Source: Mallotus nudiflorus
Taxonomy: Eukaryota; Streptophyta; Magnoliopsida; Malpighiales; Euphorbiaceae
DNA: 64,000 bases
Direction of reading: 5' to 3'
Assembly (NCBI GenBank): GCA_947683625.1
Contig: CANTUR010001425.1
Coordinates: 62,001-126,000, forward strand
The notes under the pieces are model-generated. The model worked only from the letters and a program-made list of their open reading frames with translations. It did not search any database and was not told the DNA's origin. Each line of letters begins with the position of its first letter. Within the stretch, counting starts at the first letter, position 1. Positions 1 through 8,998 of this stretch are shown piece by piece. The translations under genes and the position numbers were made by a program.

Positions 1-121
1 CCATGGATTTGATAGAGTAGGCCTGGGCACTTGGGCTTCAAATGGATGTTCGTGGCGGCATCGGTTGACCCACGGGGCCCATAATATATCAGATCGAAGC
101 TGACTCAGAGGGCTACAGTAC

Positions 122-164
122 GGGCTCTAAAGCCCATCTGTAGCGATTTGTCTTTGGGCCCAAA
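122..164 (+). other. Paired dyads of alpha/beta: small hairpin plus 12-bp palindrome
   Basis: GGGCT-CTAA-AGCCC (122-135) is a 5-bp stem with a 4-base loop. TTTGGGCCCAAA (153-164) is a perfect palindrome. They lie 17 bp apart in nearly every alpha and beta. In gamma the first remains as GGGCT-ATAA-AGCCC but the second is TTTGGGCCTAAA; several gammas also have the first broken by AAAGTCC. In delta both are replaced by the longer hairpin and an imperfect TTTTGGGGCCCGAAAA. Confidence 0.8.
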
Positions 165-358
165 AACCCATGTTTAGGCCCATGGATTTGATAGAGTGGG
201 CTTGGGCACTTGGGCTTCAGATGGACGTTCGTGGTGGCATCGGTTGACCCACGGGGCCCATAATATATCAAATATAAGCTGACTCAGATGGCTATAGTGC
301 GGGCTATAAAGCCCATCTATAACGATTTGTCTTTGGGCCTAAAAACCCATGTGTTGGC

Positions 359-535
359 CTATGGATTTGATTGTGGGCTTGCGCACTTGGGCTTCAAATG
401 GACGTTCGTGGCGGCATCGGTTGACCCACGGGGCCCATAATATATCAGATCGAAGCTGACTCAGAGGGCTATAGTGCGGGCTCTAAAGCCCATCTATAGC
501 GATTTGTCTTTGGGCCCAAAATCCTATGTTTAGGC
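359..535 (+). repeat. Delta-less gamma-alpha junction module
   Basis: Here gamma (180-358) is followed directly by an alpha that starts CTATGGATTTGATTG, so a whole 202-bp delta is absent. The same configuration, with the same CTATGG start and the same GAGTAGGCCTGGGC beta two monomers upstream, lies at alpha 3105, 10094 and 15946. All four therefore descend from one deletion that was later multiplied. The join is in register at the monomer boundary, as expected for unequal exchange between homologous monomers. Confidence 0.88.
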
Positions 536-714
536 CCATGGATTTGATAGAGTGGGCTTGGGCAATTGGGCTTCAAATGGATGTTCGTGGCGGCATCGGT
601 TGACCCACGGGGCCCATAATATATCAGATCGAAGCTGACTCAGAGGGCTATAGTGCGGGCTCTAAAGCCCATCTAGAGCGATTTGTCTTTGGGCCCAAAA
701 ACCCATGTTTAGGC
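536..714 (+). repeat. Beta-type satellite monomer, 179 bp (representative)
   Basis: Beta monomers begin with ATTTGATAGAGTGGGCTTGG, usually carry GGATGTTCGTGGCGGC in the first third, then CAGATCGAAGC, CTACAG and GGGCTCTAAAGCCC (this copy has CTATAG), and end AAAAACCCATGTTTAGGCC (or AAAATCCC). Two sub-forms are common: GGGCAATTGGG (this copy) and GGGCACTTGGG. The stretch after the hairpin reads TCTAGAGCG in this copy and TCTATAGCG in many others. Beta normally follows alpha and precedes gamma. It is the type most often duplicated side by side, mainly after 45.7 kb. Confidence 0.93.
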
Positions 715-893
715 CCATGGATTTGATAGAGTGGGCTTGGGCACTTGGGCTTCAAATGGACGTTCGTGGTGGCATCGGTTGACCCACGGGGCCCATAATA
801 TATGAAATATAAGCTGACTCAGACGGCTATAGTGCGGGCCATAAAGCCCATCTATAACGATTTGTCTTTGGGCCTAAAAACCCATGTGTAGGC
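715..893 (+). repeat. Gamma-type satellite monomer, 179 bp (representative)
   Basis: Gamma is recognised by GGACGTTCGTGGTGGC followed by ATCGG or AACGG. Its middle is A/T-richer (TATCAAATATAAGC; TATGAAATATAAGC in this copy), followed by CAGACGGCTATAGTGCGGG, CTATAACG, and the end CCTAAAAACCCATGTGTAGGCC. Unlike alpha and beta it has TTTGGGCCTAAA, so the perfect 12-bp palindrome found there is broken by one base. Sub-forms carry GGCCACTTGGGTTTC or AAAAATAAGCTGACTTAG. Gamma normally precedes delta; in four places it joins alpha directly. Confidence 0.93.
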
Positions 894-1095
894 CCATGGA
901 TTTGATAGAGTGGGCTTGCGCACTTGGGCTTCAAATGGACGTTCGTGGCGCCGTCGGTTGACCCACGGGGCCCATAATATATCAAATCGAAGCTGACTCA
1001 AAGGGCTATAACGGGCCGCTACAAACTATGTCTGTAGCGGGCCGTCCTCGGGCCCAAATTCCTTTGTTTTGGGGCCCGAAAACCACTATTTCGGC
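894..1095 (+). repeat. Delta-type satellite monomer, 202 bp (representative)
   Basis: Delta shares the first ~90 bp with the other types but starts its variable zone with GGGCTTGCGCACTTGG. It often has GGCGCCTTCGG or GGCGCCGTCGG in place of GGCGGCATCGG. From about base 115 it diverges: CTATAACGGGCCGCTACA, then TGTAGCGGGCCGTCC, AAATTCCTTTGTTTTGGGGC and GAAAACCACTAT before the next CCATGG. It is 23 bp longer than beta or gamma. Nearly all other length change in the array is 1 bp, so delta's unique half is the main architectural difference. It carries an 8-bp inverted repeat, annotated separately. Confidence 0.93.
1016..1040 (+). other. Delta-specific hairpin (8-bp stem, 9-nt loop)
   Basis: CCGCTACA at 1016-1023 and TGTAGCGG at 1033-1040 are perfect reverse complements around a 9-base loop. 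With one bulged G the stem can extend into the flanking GG/CC. The dyad is present in most delta monomers. Occasional arm changes, such as CCACTACA at 24092, 27501, 55425 and 61121, weaken it. Whether it forms a cruciform or binds protein is not shown. Confidence 0.8.
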
Positions 1096-1272
1096 CCATG
1101 GATTTGATTGTGGGCTTGCGCACTTGGGCTTCAAATGGACGTTCGTGGCGGCATCGGTTGAACCACGGGGCCCATAATATATCAGATCGAAGCTGACTCA
1201 GAGGGCTACAGTACGGGCTCTAAAGCCCATCTATAGCGATTTGTCTTTGGGCCCAAAATCCCATGTTTAGGC
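1096..1272 (+). repeat. Alpha-type satellite monomer, 177 bp (representative)
   Basis: Alpha begins CCATGGATTTGATTGTGGGC, i.e. TG replaces the AGAG of the other types, giving the 2-bp shorter length. It shares GGGCTTGCGCACTTGG with delta but has a beta-like 3' half (CAGATCGAAGC, GGGCTCTAAAGCCC, CTATAGCG, AAAATCCCATGTTTAGGCC). Many copies read GGTTGAACCACGG where other types read GGTTGACCCACGG. It follows delta and closes the tetramer. Its mixed similarity suggests that alpha arose from a delta-like front and a beta-like back (inference). Confidence 0.93.
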
Positions 1273-2746
1273 CCATGGATTTGATAGAGTGGGCTTGGGC
1301 ACTTGGGCTTCAAATGGATGTTCGTGGCGGCATCGGTTGACCCACGGGGCCCATAATATATCAGATCGAAGCTGACTCAGAGGGCTACAGTGCGGGCTCT
1401 AAAGCTCATCTATAGCGATTTGTCTTTGGGCCCAAAAACCCATGTTTAGGCCCATGGATTTGATAGAGTGGGCTTGGGCACTTGGGCTTCAAATGGACGT
1501 TCGTGGTGGCAACGGTTGACCCACGGGGCCCATAATATATCAAATATAAGCTGACTCAGACGGCTATAGTGCGGGCTATAAAGCCCATCTATAACGATTT
1601 GTCTTTGGGCCTAAAAACCCATGTGTAGGCCCATGGATTTGATAGAGTGGGCTTGCGCACTTGGGCTTCAAATGGACGTTCGTGGCGGCATCGGTTGACC
1701 CACGGGGCCTATAATATATCAAATCGAAGCTGACTCAGAGGGCTATAACGGGCTGCTACAAACTGGGTCTGTAGCGGGCCGTCCTCGGGCCCAAATTTAT
1801 TTGTTTTGGGGCCCGAAAACCACTATGTCGGCGCATGGATTTGATTGTGGGCTTGCGCACTTGGGCTTCAAATGGACGTTCGTGGCGGCATCGGTTGACC
1901 CACGGGGCCCATAATATATCAGATCGAAGCTGACTCAGAGGGCTACAGTGCGGGCTCTAAAGCCCATCTATAGCGATTTGTCTTTGGGCCCAAAATCCCA
2001 TGTTTAGGCCCATGGATTTGATAGAGTGGGCTTGGGCAATTGGGCTTCAAATGGATGTTCGTGGCGGCATCGGTTGACCCACGGGGCCCATAATATATCA
2101 GATCGAAGCTGACTCAGAGGGCTACAGTGCGGGCTCTAAAGCCCATCTAGAGCGATTTGTCTTTGGGCCCAAAAACCCATGTTTAGGCCCATGGATTTGA
2201 TAGAGTGGGCTTGGGCACTTGGGCTTCAAATGGACGTTCGTGGTGGCATCGGTTGACCCACGGGGCCCTTAATATATCAAATATAAGCTGACTCAGAAGG
2301 CTATAGTGCGGGCTATAAAGCCCATCTATAACGATTTGTCTTTGGGCCTAAAAACCCATGTGTAGGCCCATGGATTTGATAGAGTGGGCTTGCGCACTTG
2401 GGCTTCAAATGGACGTTCGTGGCGCCTTCGGTTGTCCCACGGGGCCCATAATATATCAAATCGAAGCTGACTCAGAGGGCTATAACGGGCCGCTACAAAC
2501 TGTGTCTGTAGCGGGCCGTCCTCGGGCCCAAATTCCTTTGTTTTGGGGCCCGAAAACCACTATTTCGGCCCATGGATTTGATTGTGGGCTTGCGCACTTG
2601 GGCTTCAAATGGACGTTCGTGGCGGCATCGGTTGACCCACGGGGCCCATAATATATCAGATCGAAGCTGACTCAGAGCGCTACAGTACGGGCTCTAAAGC
2701 CCATCTATAGCGATTTGTCTTTGGGCCCAAAAACCCATGTTTAGGC

Positions 2747-5492
2747 CCATGGATTTGATAGAGTAGGCCTGGGCACTTGGGCTTCAAATGGATGTTCGTG
2801 GCGGCATCGGTTGACCCACGGGGCCCATAATATATCAGATCGAAGCTGACTCAGAGGGCTACAGTACGGGCTCTAAAGCCCATCTGTAGCGATTTGTCTT
2901 TGGGCCCAAAAACCCATGTTTAGGCCCATGGATTTGATAGAGTGGGCTTGGGCACTTGGGCTTCAGATGGACGTTCGTGGTGGCATCGGTTGACCCACGG
3001 GGCCCATAATATATCAAATATAAGCTGAATCAGATGGCTATAGTGCGGGCTATAAAGCCCATCTATAACGATTTGTCTTTGGGCCTAAAAACCCATGTGT
3101 AGGCCTATGGATTTGATTGTGGGCTTGCGCACTTGGGCTTCAAATGGACGTTCGTGGCGGCATCGGTTGACCCACGGGGCCCATAATATATCAGATCGAA
3201 GCTGACTCAGAGGGCTATAGTGCGGGCTCTAAAGCCCATCTATAGCGATTTGTCTTTGGGCCCAAAATCCTATGTTTAGGCCCATGGATTTGATAGAGTG
3301 GGCTTGGGCAATTGGGCTTCAAATGGATGTTCGTGGCGGCATCGGTTGACCCACGGGGCCCATAATATATCAGATCGAAGCTGACTCAGAGGGCTATAGT
3401 GCGGGCTCTAAAGCCCATCTAGAGCGATTTGTCTTTGGGCCCAAAAACCCATGTTTAGGCCCATGGATTTGATAGAGTGGGCTTGGGCACTTGGGCTTCA
3501 AATGGACGTTCGTGGTGGCATCGGTTGACCCACGGGGCCCATAATATATGAAATATAAGCTGACTCAGACGGCTATAGTGCGGGCCATAAAGCCCATCTA
3601 TAACGATTTGTCTTTGGGCCTAAAAACCCATGTGTAGGCCCATGGATTTGATAGAGTGGGCTTGCGCACTTGGGCTTCAAATGGACGTTCGTGGCGCCGT
3701 CGGTTGACCCACGGGGCCCATAATATATCAAATCGAAGCTGACTCAAAGGGCTATAACGGGCCGCTACAAACTATGTCTGTAGCGGGCCGTCCTCGGGCC
3801 CAAATTCCTTTGTTTTGGGGCCCGAAAACCACTATTTCGGCCCATGGATTTGATTGTGGGCTTGCGCACTTGGGCTTCAAATGGACGTTCGTGGCGGCAT
3901 CGGTTGAACCACGGGGCCCATAATATATCAGATCGAAGCTGACTCAGAGGGCTACAGTACGGGCTCTAAAGCCCATCTATAGCGATTTGTCTTTGGGCCC
4001 AAAATCCCATGTTTAGGCCCATGGATTTGATAGAGTGGGCTTGGGCACTTGGGCTTCAAATGGATGTTCGTGGCGGCATCGGTTGACCCACGGGGCCCAT
4101 AATATATCAGATCGAAGCTGACTCAAAGGGCTACAGTGCGGGCTCTAAAGCTCATCTATAGCGATTTGTCTTTGGGCCCAAAAACCCATGTTTAGGCCCA
4201 TGGATTTGATAGAGTGGGCTTGGGCACTTGGGCTTCAAATGGACGTTCGTGGTGGCAACGGTTGACCCACGGGGCCCATAATATATCAAATATAAGCTGA
4301 CTCAGACGGCTATAGTGCGGGCTATAAAGCCCATCTATAACGATTTGTCTTTGGGCCTAAAAACCCATGTGTAGGCCCATGGATTTGATAGAGTGGGCTT
4401 GCGCACTTGGGCTTCAAATGGACGTTCGTGGCGGCATCGGTTGACCCACGGGGCCTATAATATATCAAATCGAAGCTGACTCAGAGGGCTATAACGGGCT
4501 GCTACAAACTGGGTCTGTAGCGGGCCGTCCTCGGGCCCAAATTTATTTGTTTTGGGGCCCGAAAACCACTATGTCGGCGCATGGATTTGATTGTGGGCTT
4601 GCGCACTTGGGCTTCAAATGGACGTTCGTGGCGGCATCGGTTGACCCACGGGGCCCATAATATATCAGATCGAAGCTGACTCAGAGGGCTACAGTGCGGG
4701 CTCTAAAGCCCATCTATAGCGATTTGTCTTTGGGCCCAAAATCCCATGTTTAGGCCCATGGATTTGATAGAGTGGGCTTGGGCAATTGGGCTTCAAATGG
4801 ATGTTCGTGGCGGCATCGGTTGACCCACGGGGCCCATAATATATCAGATCGAAGCTGACTCAGAGGGCTACAGTGCGGGCTCTAAAGCCCATCTAGAGCG
4901 ATTTGTCTTTGGGCCCAAAAACCCATGTTTAGGCCCATGGATTTGATAGAGTGGGCTTGGGCACTTGGGCTTCAAATGGACGTTCGTGGTGGCATCGGTT
5001 GACCCACGGGGCCCTTAATATATCAAATATAAGCTGACTCAGAAGGCTATAGTGCGGGCTATAAAGCCCATCTATAACGATTTGTCTTTGGGCCTAAAAA
5101 CCCATGTGTAGGCCCATGGATTTGATAGAGTGGGCTTGCGCACTTGGGCTTCAAATGGACGTTCGTGGCGCCTTCGATTGTCCCACGGGGCCCATAATAT
5201 ATCAAATCGAAGCTGACTCAGAGGGCTATAACGGGCCGCTACAAACTGTGTCTGTAGCGGGCCGTCCTCGGGCCCAAATTCCTTTGTTTTGGGGCCCGAA
5301 AACCACTATTTCGGCCCATGGATTTGATTGTGGGCTTGCGCACTTGGGCTTCAAATGGACGTTCGTGGCGGCATCGGTTGACCCACGGGGCCCATAATAT
5401 ATCAGATCGAAGCTGACTCAGAGGGCTACAGTGCGGGCTCTAAAGCCCATCTATAGCGATTTGTCTTTGGGCCCAAAATCCCATGTTTAGGC
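2747..5492 (+). repeat. 2746-bp 15-mer HOR, second copy
   Basis: Same monomer string as 1-2746 at an exact offset of 2746 bp (beta 2747, gamma 2926, alpha 3105, beta 3282, gamma 3461, delta 3640, alpha 3842, beta 4019, gamma 4198, delta 4377, alpha 4579, beta 4756, gamma 4935, delta 5114, alpha 5316). By eye I found about seven substitutions between the copies, at 355/3101, 283/3029, 1380/4126, 2431/5177, 2678/5424, 2687/5433 and 2733/5479, and no indel. The last three lie together in the terminal alpha, as expected if the exchange point or a conversion tract lies there. Confidence 0.92.
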
Positions 5493-8400
5493 CCATGGAT
5501 TTGATAGAGTGGGCTTGGGCACTTGGGCTTCAAATGGATGTTCGTGGTGGCATCGGTTGACCCACGGGGCCCATAATATATCAGATCGAAGCTGACTCAG
5601 TGGGCTACAGTGCGGGCTCTAAAGCCCATCTATAGCGATTTGTCTTTGGGCCCAAAAACCCATGTTTAGGCCCATGGATTTGATAGAGTGGGCTTGGGCA
5701 CTTGGGCTTCAAATGGACGTTCGTGGTGGCAACGGTTGACCCACGGGGCCCATAATATATCAAATATAAGCTGACTCAGACGGCTATAGTGCGGGCTATA
5801 AAGTCCATCTATAACGATTTGTCTTTGGGCCTAAAAACCCATGTGTAGGCCCATGGATTTGATAGAGTGGGCTTGCGCACTTGGGCTTCAAATGGACGTT
5901 CGTGGCGGCATCGGTTGACCCACGGGGCCCATAATATATCAAATCGAAGCTGACTCAGAGGGCTATAACGGGCCGCTACAAACTGGGTCTGTAGCGGGCC
6001 GTCCTCGGGCCCAAATTCCTTTGTTTTGGGGCCCGAAAACCACTATGTCGGCCCATGGATTTGATTGTGGGCTTGCGCACTTGGGCTTCAAATGGACGTT
6101 CGTGGCGGCATCGGTTGACCCACGGGGCCCATAATATATCAGATCGAAGCTGACTCAGAGGGCTACAGTGCGGGCTCTAAAGCCCATCTATAGCGATTTG
6201 TCTTTGGGCCCAAAATCCTATGTTTAGGCCCATGGATTTGATAGAGTGGGCTTGGGCAATTGGGCTTCAAATGGATGTTCGTGGCGGCATCGGTTGACCC
6301 ACGGGGCCCATAATATATCAGATCGAAGCTGACTCAGAGGGCTACAGTGTGGGCTCTAAAGCCCATCCAGAGCGATTTGTCTTTGGGCCCAAAAACCCAT
6401 GTTTAGGCCCATGGATTTGATAGAGTGGGCTTGGGCACTTGGGCTTCAAATGGACGTTCGTGGTGGCATCGGTTGACCCACGGGGCCCATAATATATCAA
6501 ATATAAGCTAACTCAGACGGCTATAGTGCGGGCTATAAAGCCCATCTATAACGATTTGTCTTTGGGCCTAAAAACCCATGTGTAGGCCCATGGATTTGAT
6601 AGAGTGGGCTTGCGCACTTGGGCTTCAAATGGACGTTCGTGGCGCCGTCGGTTGACCCACGGGGCCCATAATATATCAAATCGAAGCTGACTCAAAGGGC
6701 TATAACGGGCCGCTACAAACTATGTCTGTAGCGGGCCGTCCTCGGGCCCAAATTCCTTTGTTTTGGGGCCCGAAAACCACTATTTCGGCCCATGGATTTG
6801 ATTGTGGGCTTGCGCACTTGGGCTTCAAATGGACGTTCGTGGCGGCATCGGTTGAACCACGGGGCCCATAATATATCAGATCGAAGCTGACTCAGAGGGC
6901 TACAGTGCGGGCTCTAAAGCCCATCTATAGCGATTTGTCTTTGGGCCCAAAATCCCATGTTTAGGCCCATGGATTTGATAGAGTGGGCTTGGGCACTTGG
7001 GCTTCAAATGGATGTTCGTGGCGGCATCGGTTGACCCACGGGGCCCATAATATATCAGATCGAAGCTGACTCAGAGGGCTACAGTGCGGGCTCTAAAGCT
7101 CATCTATAGCGATTTGTCTTTGGGCCCAAAAACCCATGTTTAGGCCCATGGATTTGATAGAGTGGGCTTGGGCACTTGGGCTTCAAATGGACGTTCGTGG
7201 TGGCATCGGTTGACCCACGGGGCCCTTAATATATCAAATATAAGCTGACTCAGAAGGCTATAGTGCGGGCTATAAAGCCCATCTATAACGATTTGTCTTT
7301 GGGCCTAAAAACCCATGTGTAGGCCCATGGATTTGATAGAGTGGGCTTGCGCACTTGGGCTTCAAATGGACGTTCGTGGCGCCTTCGGTTGTCCCACGGG
7401 GCCCATAATATATCAAATCGAAGCTGACTCAGAGGGCTATAACGGGCCGCTACAAACTGTGTCTGTAGCGGGCCGTCCTCGGGCCCAAATTCCTTTGTTT
7501 TGGGGCCCGAAAACCACTATTTCGGCCCATGGATTTGATTGTGGGCTTGCGCACTTGGGCTTCAAATGGACGTTCGTGGCGGCATCGGTTGACCCACGGG
7601 GCCCATAATATATCAGATCAAAGCTGACTCAGAGGGCTACAGTGCGGGCTCTAAAGCCCATCTAGAGCGATTTGTCTTTGGGCCCAAAAACCCATGTTTA
7701 GGCCCATGGATTTGATAGAGTGGGCTTGGGCACTTGGGCTTCAAATGGACGTTCGTGGTGGCATCGGTTGACCCACGGGGCACATAATATATCAAAAATA
7801 AGCTGACTCAGATGGCTATAGTGCGGGCTATAAAGCCCATCTATAACGATTTGTCTTTGGGCCTAAAAACCCATGTGTAGGCCCATGGATTTGATAGAGT
7901 GGGCTTGCGCACTTGGGCTTCAAATGGACGTTCGTGGCGCCTTCGGTTGACCCACGGGGCCCATAATATATCAAATCGAAGCTGACTCAGAGGACTATAA
8001 CGGGCCGCTACACACTGGGTCTGTAGCGGGCTGTCCTCGGGCCCAAATTCCTTTGTTTTGGGGCCCGAAAACCACTATTTCGGCCCATGGATTTGATTGT
8101 GGGCTTGCGCACTTGGGCTTCAAATGGACGTTCGTGGCGGCATCGGTTGACCCACGGGGCCCATAATATATCAGATCAAAGCTGACTCAGAGGGCTACAG
8201 TGCGGGCTCTAAAGCCCATCTAGAGCGATTTGTCTTTGGGCCCAAAAACCCATGTTTAGGCCCATGGATTTGATAGAGTGGGCTTGGGCACTTGGGCTTC
8301 AAATGGACGTTCGTGGTGGCATCGGTTGACCCACGGGGCCCATAATATATCAAAAATAAGCTGACTTAGATTGCTATAGTGCGGGCTATAAAGCCCATCT

Positions 8401-8998
8401 ATAACGATTTGTCTTTGGGCCTAAAAACCCATGTGTAGGCCCATGGATTTGATAGAGTGGGCTTGCGCACTTGGGCTTCAAATGGACGTTCGTGGCGCCT
8501 TCGGTTGACCCACGGGGCCCATAATATATCAAATCGAAGCTGACTCAGAGGGCTATAACGGGCCGCTACACACTGGGTCTGTAGCGGGCCGTCCTCGGGC
8601 CCAAATTCCTTTGTTTTGGGGCCTGAAAACCACTATGTCGGCCCATGGATTTGATTGTGGGCTTGCGCACTTGGGCTTCAAATGGACGTTCGTGGCGGCA
8701 TCGGTTGACCCACGGGGCCCATAATATATCAGATCGAAGCTGACTCAGAGGGCTACAGTGCGGGCTCTAAAGCCCATCTATAGCGATTTGTCTTTGGGCC
8801 CAAAATCCCATGTTTAGGCCCATGGATTTGATAGAGTGGGCTTGGGCAATTGGGCTTCAAATGGATGTTTGTGGCGGCATCGGTAGACCCACGGGGCCCA
8901 TAATATATCAGATCGAAGCTGACTCAGAGGGCTACAGTGCGGGCTCTAAAGCCCATCTATAGCGATTTGTCTTTGGGCCCAAAAACCCATGTTTAGGC
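5493..8998 (+). repeat. Tetramer run with two beta-less trimers
   Basis: Starts: beta 5493, gamma 5672, delta 5851, alpha 6053, beta 6230, gamma 6409, delta 6588, alpha 6790, beta 6967, gamma 7146, delta 7325, alpha/beta 7527, gamma 7704, delta 7883, alpha/beta 8085, gamma 8262, delta 8441, alpha 8643, beta 8820. The stretch 5493-7145 matches 10808-12460 at a 5315-bp offset. At 7527 and 8085 an alpha front runs into a beta tail, so one beta is lost and the unit falls to 558 bp. The two successive 558-bp trimers look like a local duplication. Confidence 0.9.
7527..7703 (+). repeat. Alpha/beta hybrid monomer (177 bp)
   Basis: Starts as alpha (ATTTGATTGTGGGC) and ends as beta (TCTAGAGCG, AAAAACCCATGTTTAGGCC), then runs straight into gamma; one beta is lost. 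The same class lies at 8085-8261 and 31210-31386. A sub-class ending in gamma-like ATGTGTAGGCC lies at 24294-24470, 27703-27879, 55627-55803 and 61323-61499; its shared tail shows common descent across distant blocks. Confidence 0.87.

Larger units (their letters stand above)
536..1272 (+). repeat. Basic 737-bp tetramer HOR (beta-gamma-delta-alpha)
   Basis: Beta 536, gamma 715, delta 894 and alpha 1096 make the repeating quartet 179+179+202+177 = 737 bp. The order recurs through most of the window; departures are a missing delta, a missing beta, extra betas or an in-register hybrid. Larger periods are sums of whole monomers: 2746 is four tetramers minus one delta, 1473 is two tetramers with one 1-bp deletion, and 3408, 3286, 5852 and 5696 are longer strings. 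Confidence 0.92.
1..2746 (+). repeat. 2746-bp 15-mer HOR, first copy
   Basis: Monomer starts: beta 1, gamma 180, alpha 359, beta 536, gamma 715, delta 894, alpha 1096, beta 1273, gamma 1452, delta 1631, alpha 1833, beta 2010, gamma 2189, delta 2368, alpha 2570. This is four tetramers minus the delta expected between gamma 180 and alpha 359. The first beta carries the marker GAGTAGGCCTGGGC and the delta-less alpha starts CTATGG. Both markers recur at 2747, 9736 and 15588. No genes; open frames here are repeat by-products. Confidence 0.93.

Noticed and set aside
49..65. Possible CENP-B box in GTTCGTGGCGGCATCGG
   Set aside because: It has TTCG and a later CGG but lacks the required A and the full CGGG of NTTCGNNNNANNCGGGN. 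No monomer type restores these positions.
76..90. TATA-like ATAATATATC as a promoter
   Set aside because: It is part of the conserved satellite core in nearly every monomer, and nothing downstream looks transcribed or coding.
63..108. W-box-like TTGACC and bZIP/GCN4-like TGACTCA in each monomer
   Set aside because: Both are short motifs expected by chance and multiplied by the repeat. No promoter or transcript evidence supports them.
162..176. Telomere-box resemblance in AAAACCCATGTTTAGG
   Set aside because: The plant telomere unit would read AAACCCTAAA. Here it is AAACCCATG, present once per monomer and not tandem.
2358..2651. 97-codon open frame on the plus strand, repeated at 5104, 7315, 13367 and 19220
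   Set aside because: It spans delta plus alpha in one frame, begins at ATG in the end of gamma and recurs only where stop-creating bases happen to be absent. Monomer lengths 179 and 202 shift the frame, variants truncate it, and no gene context is present.
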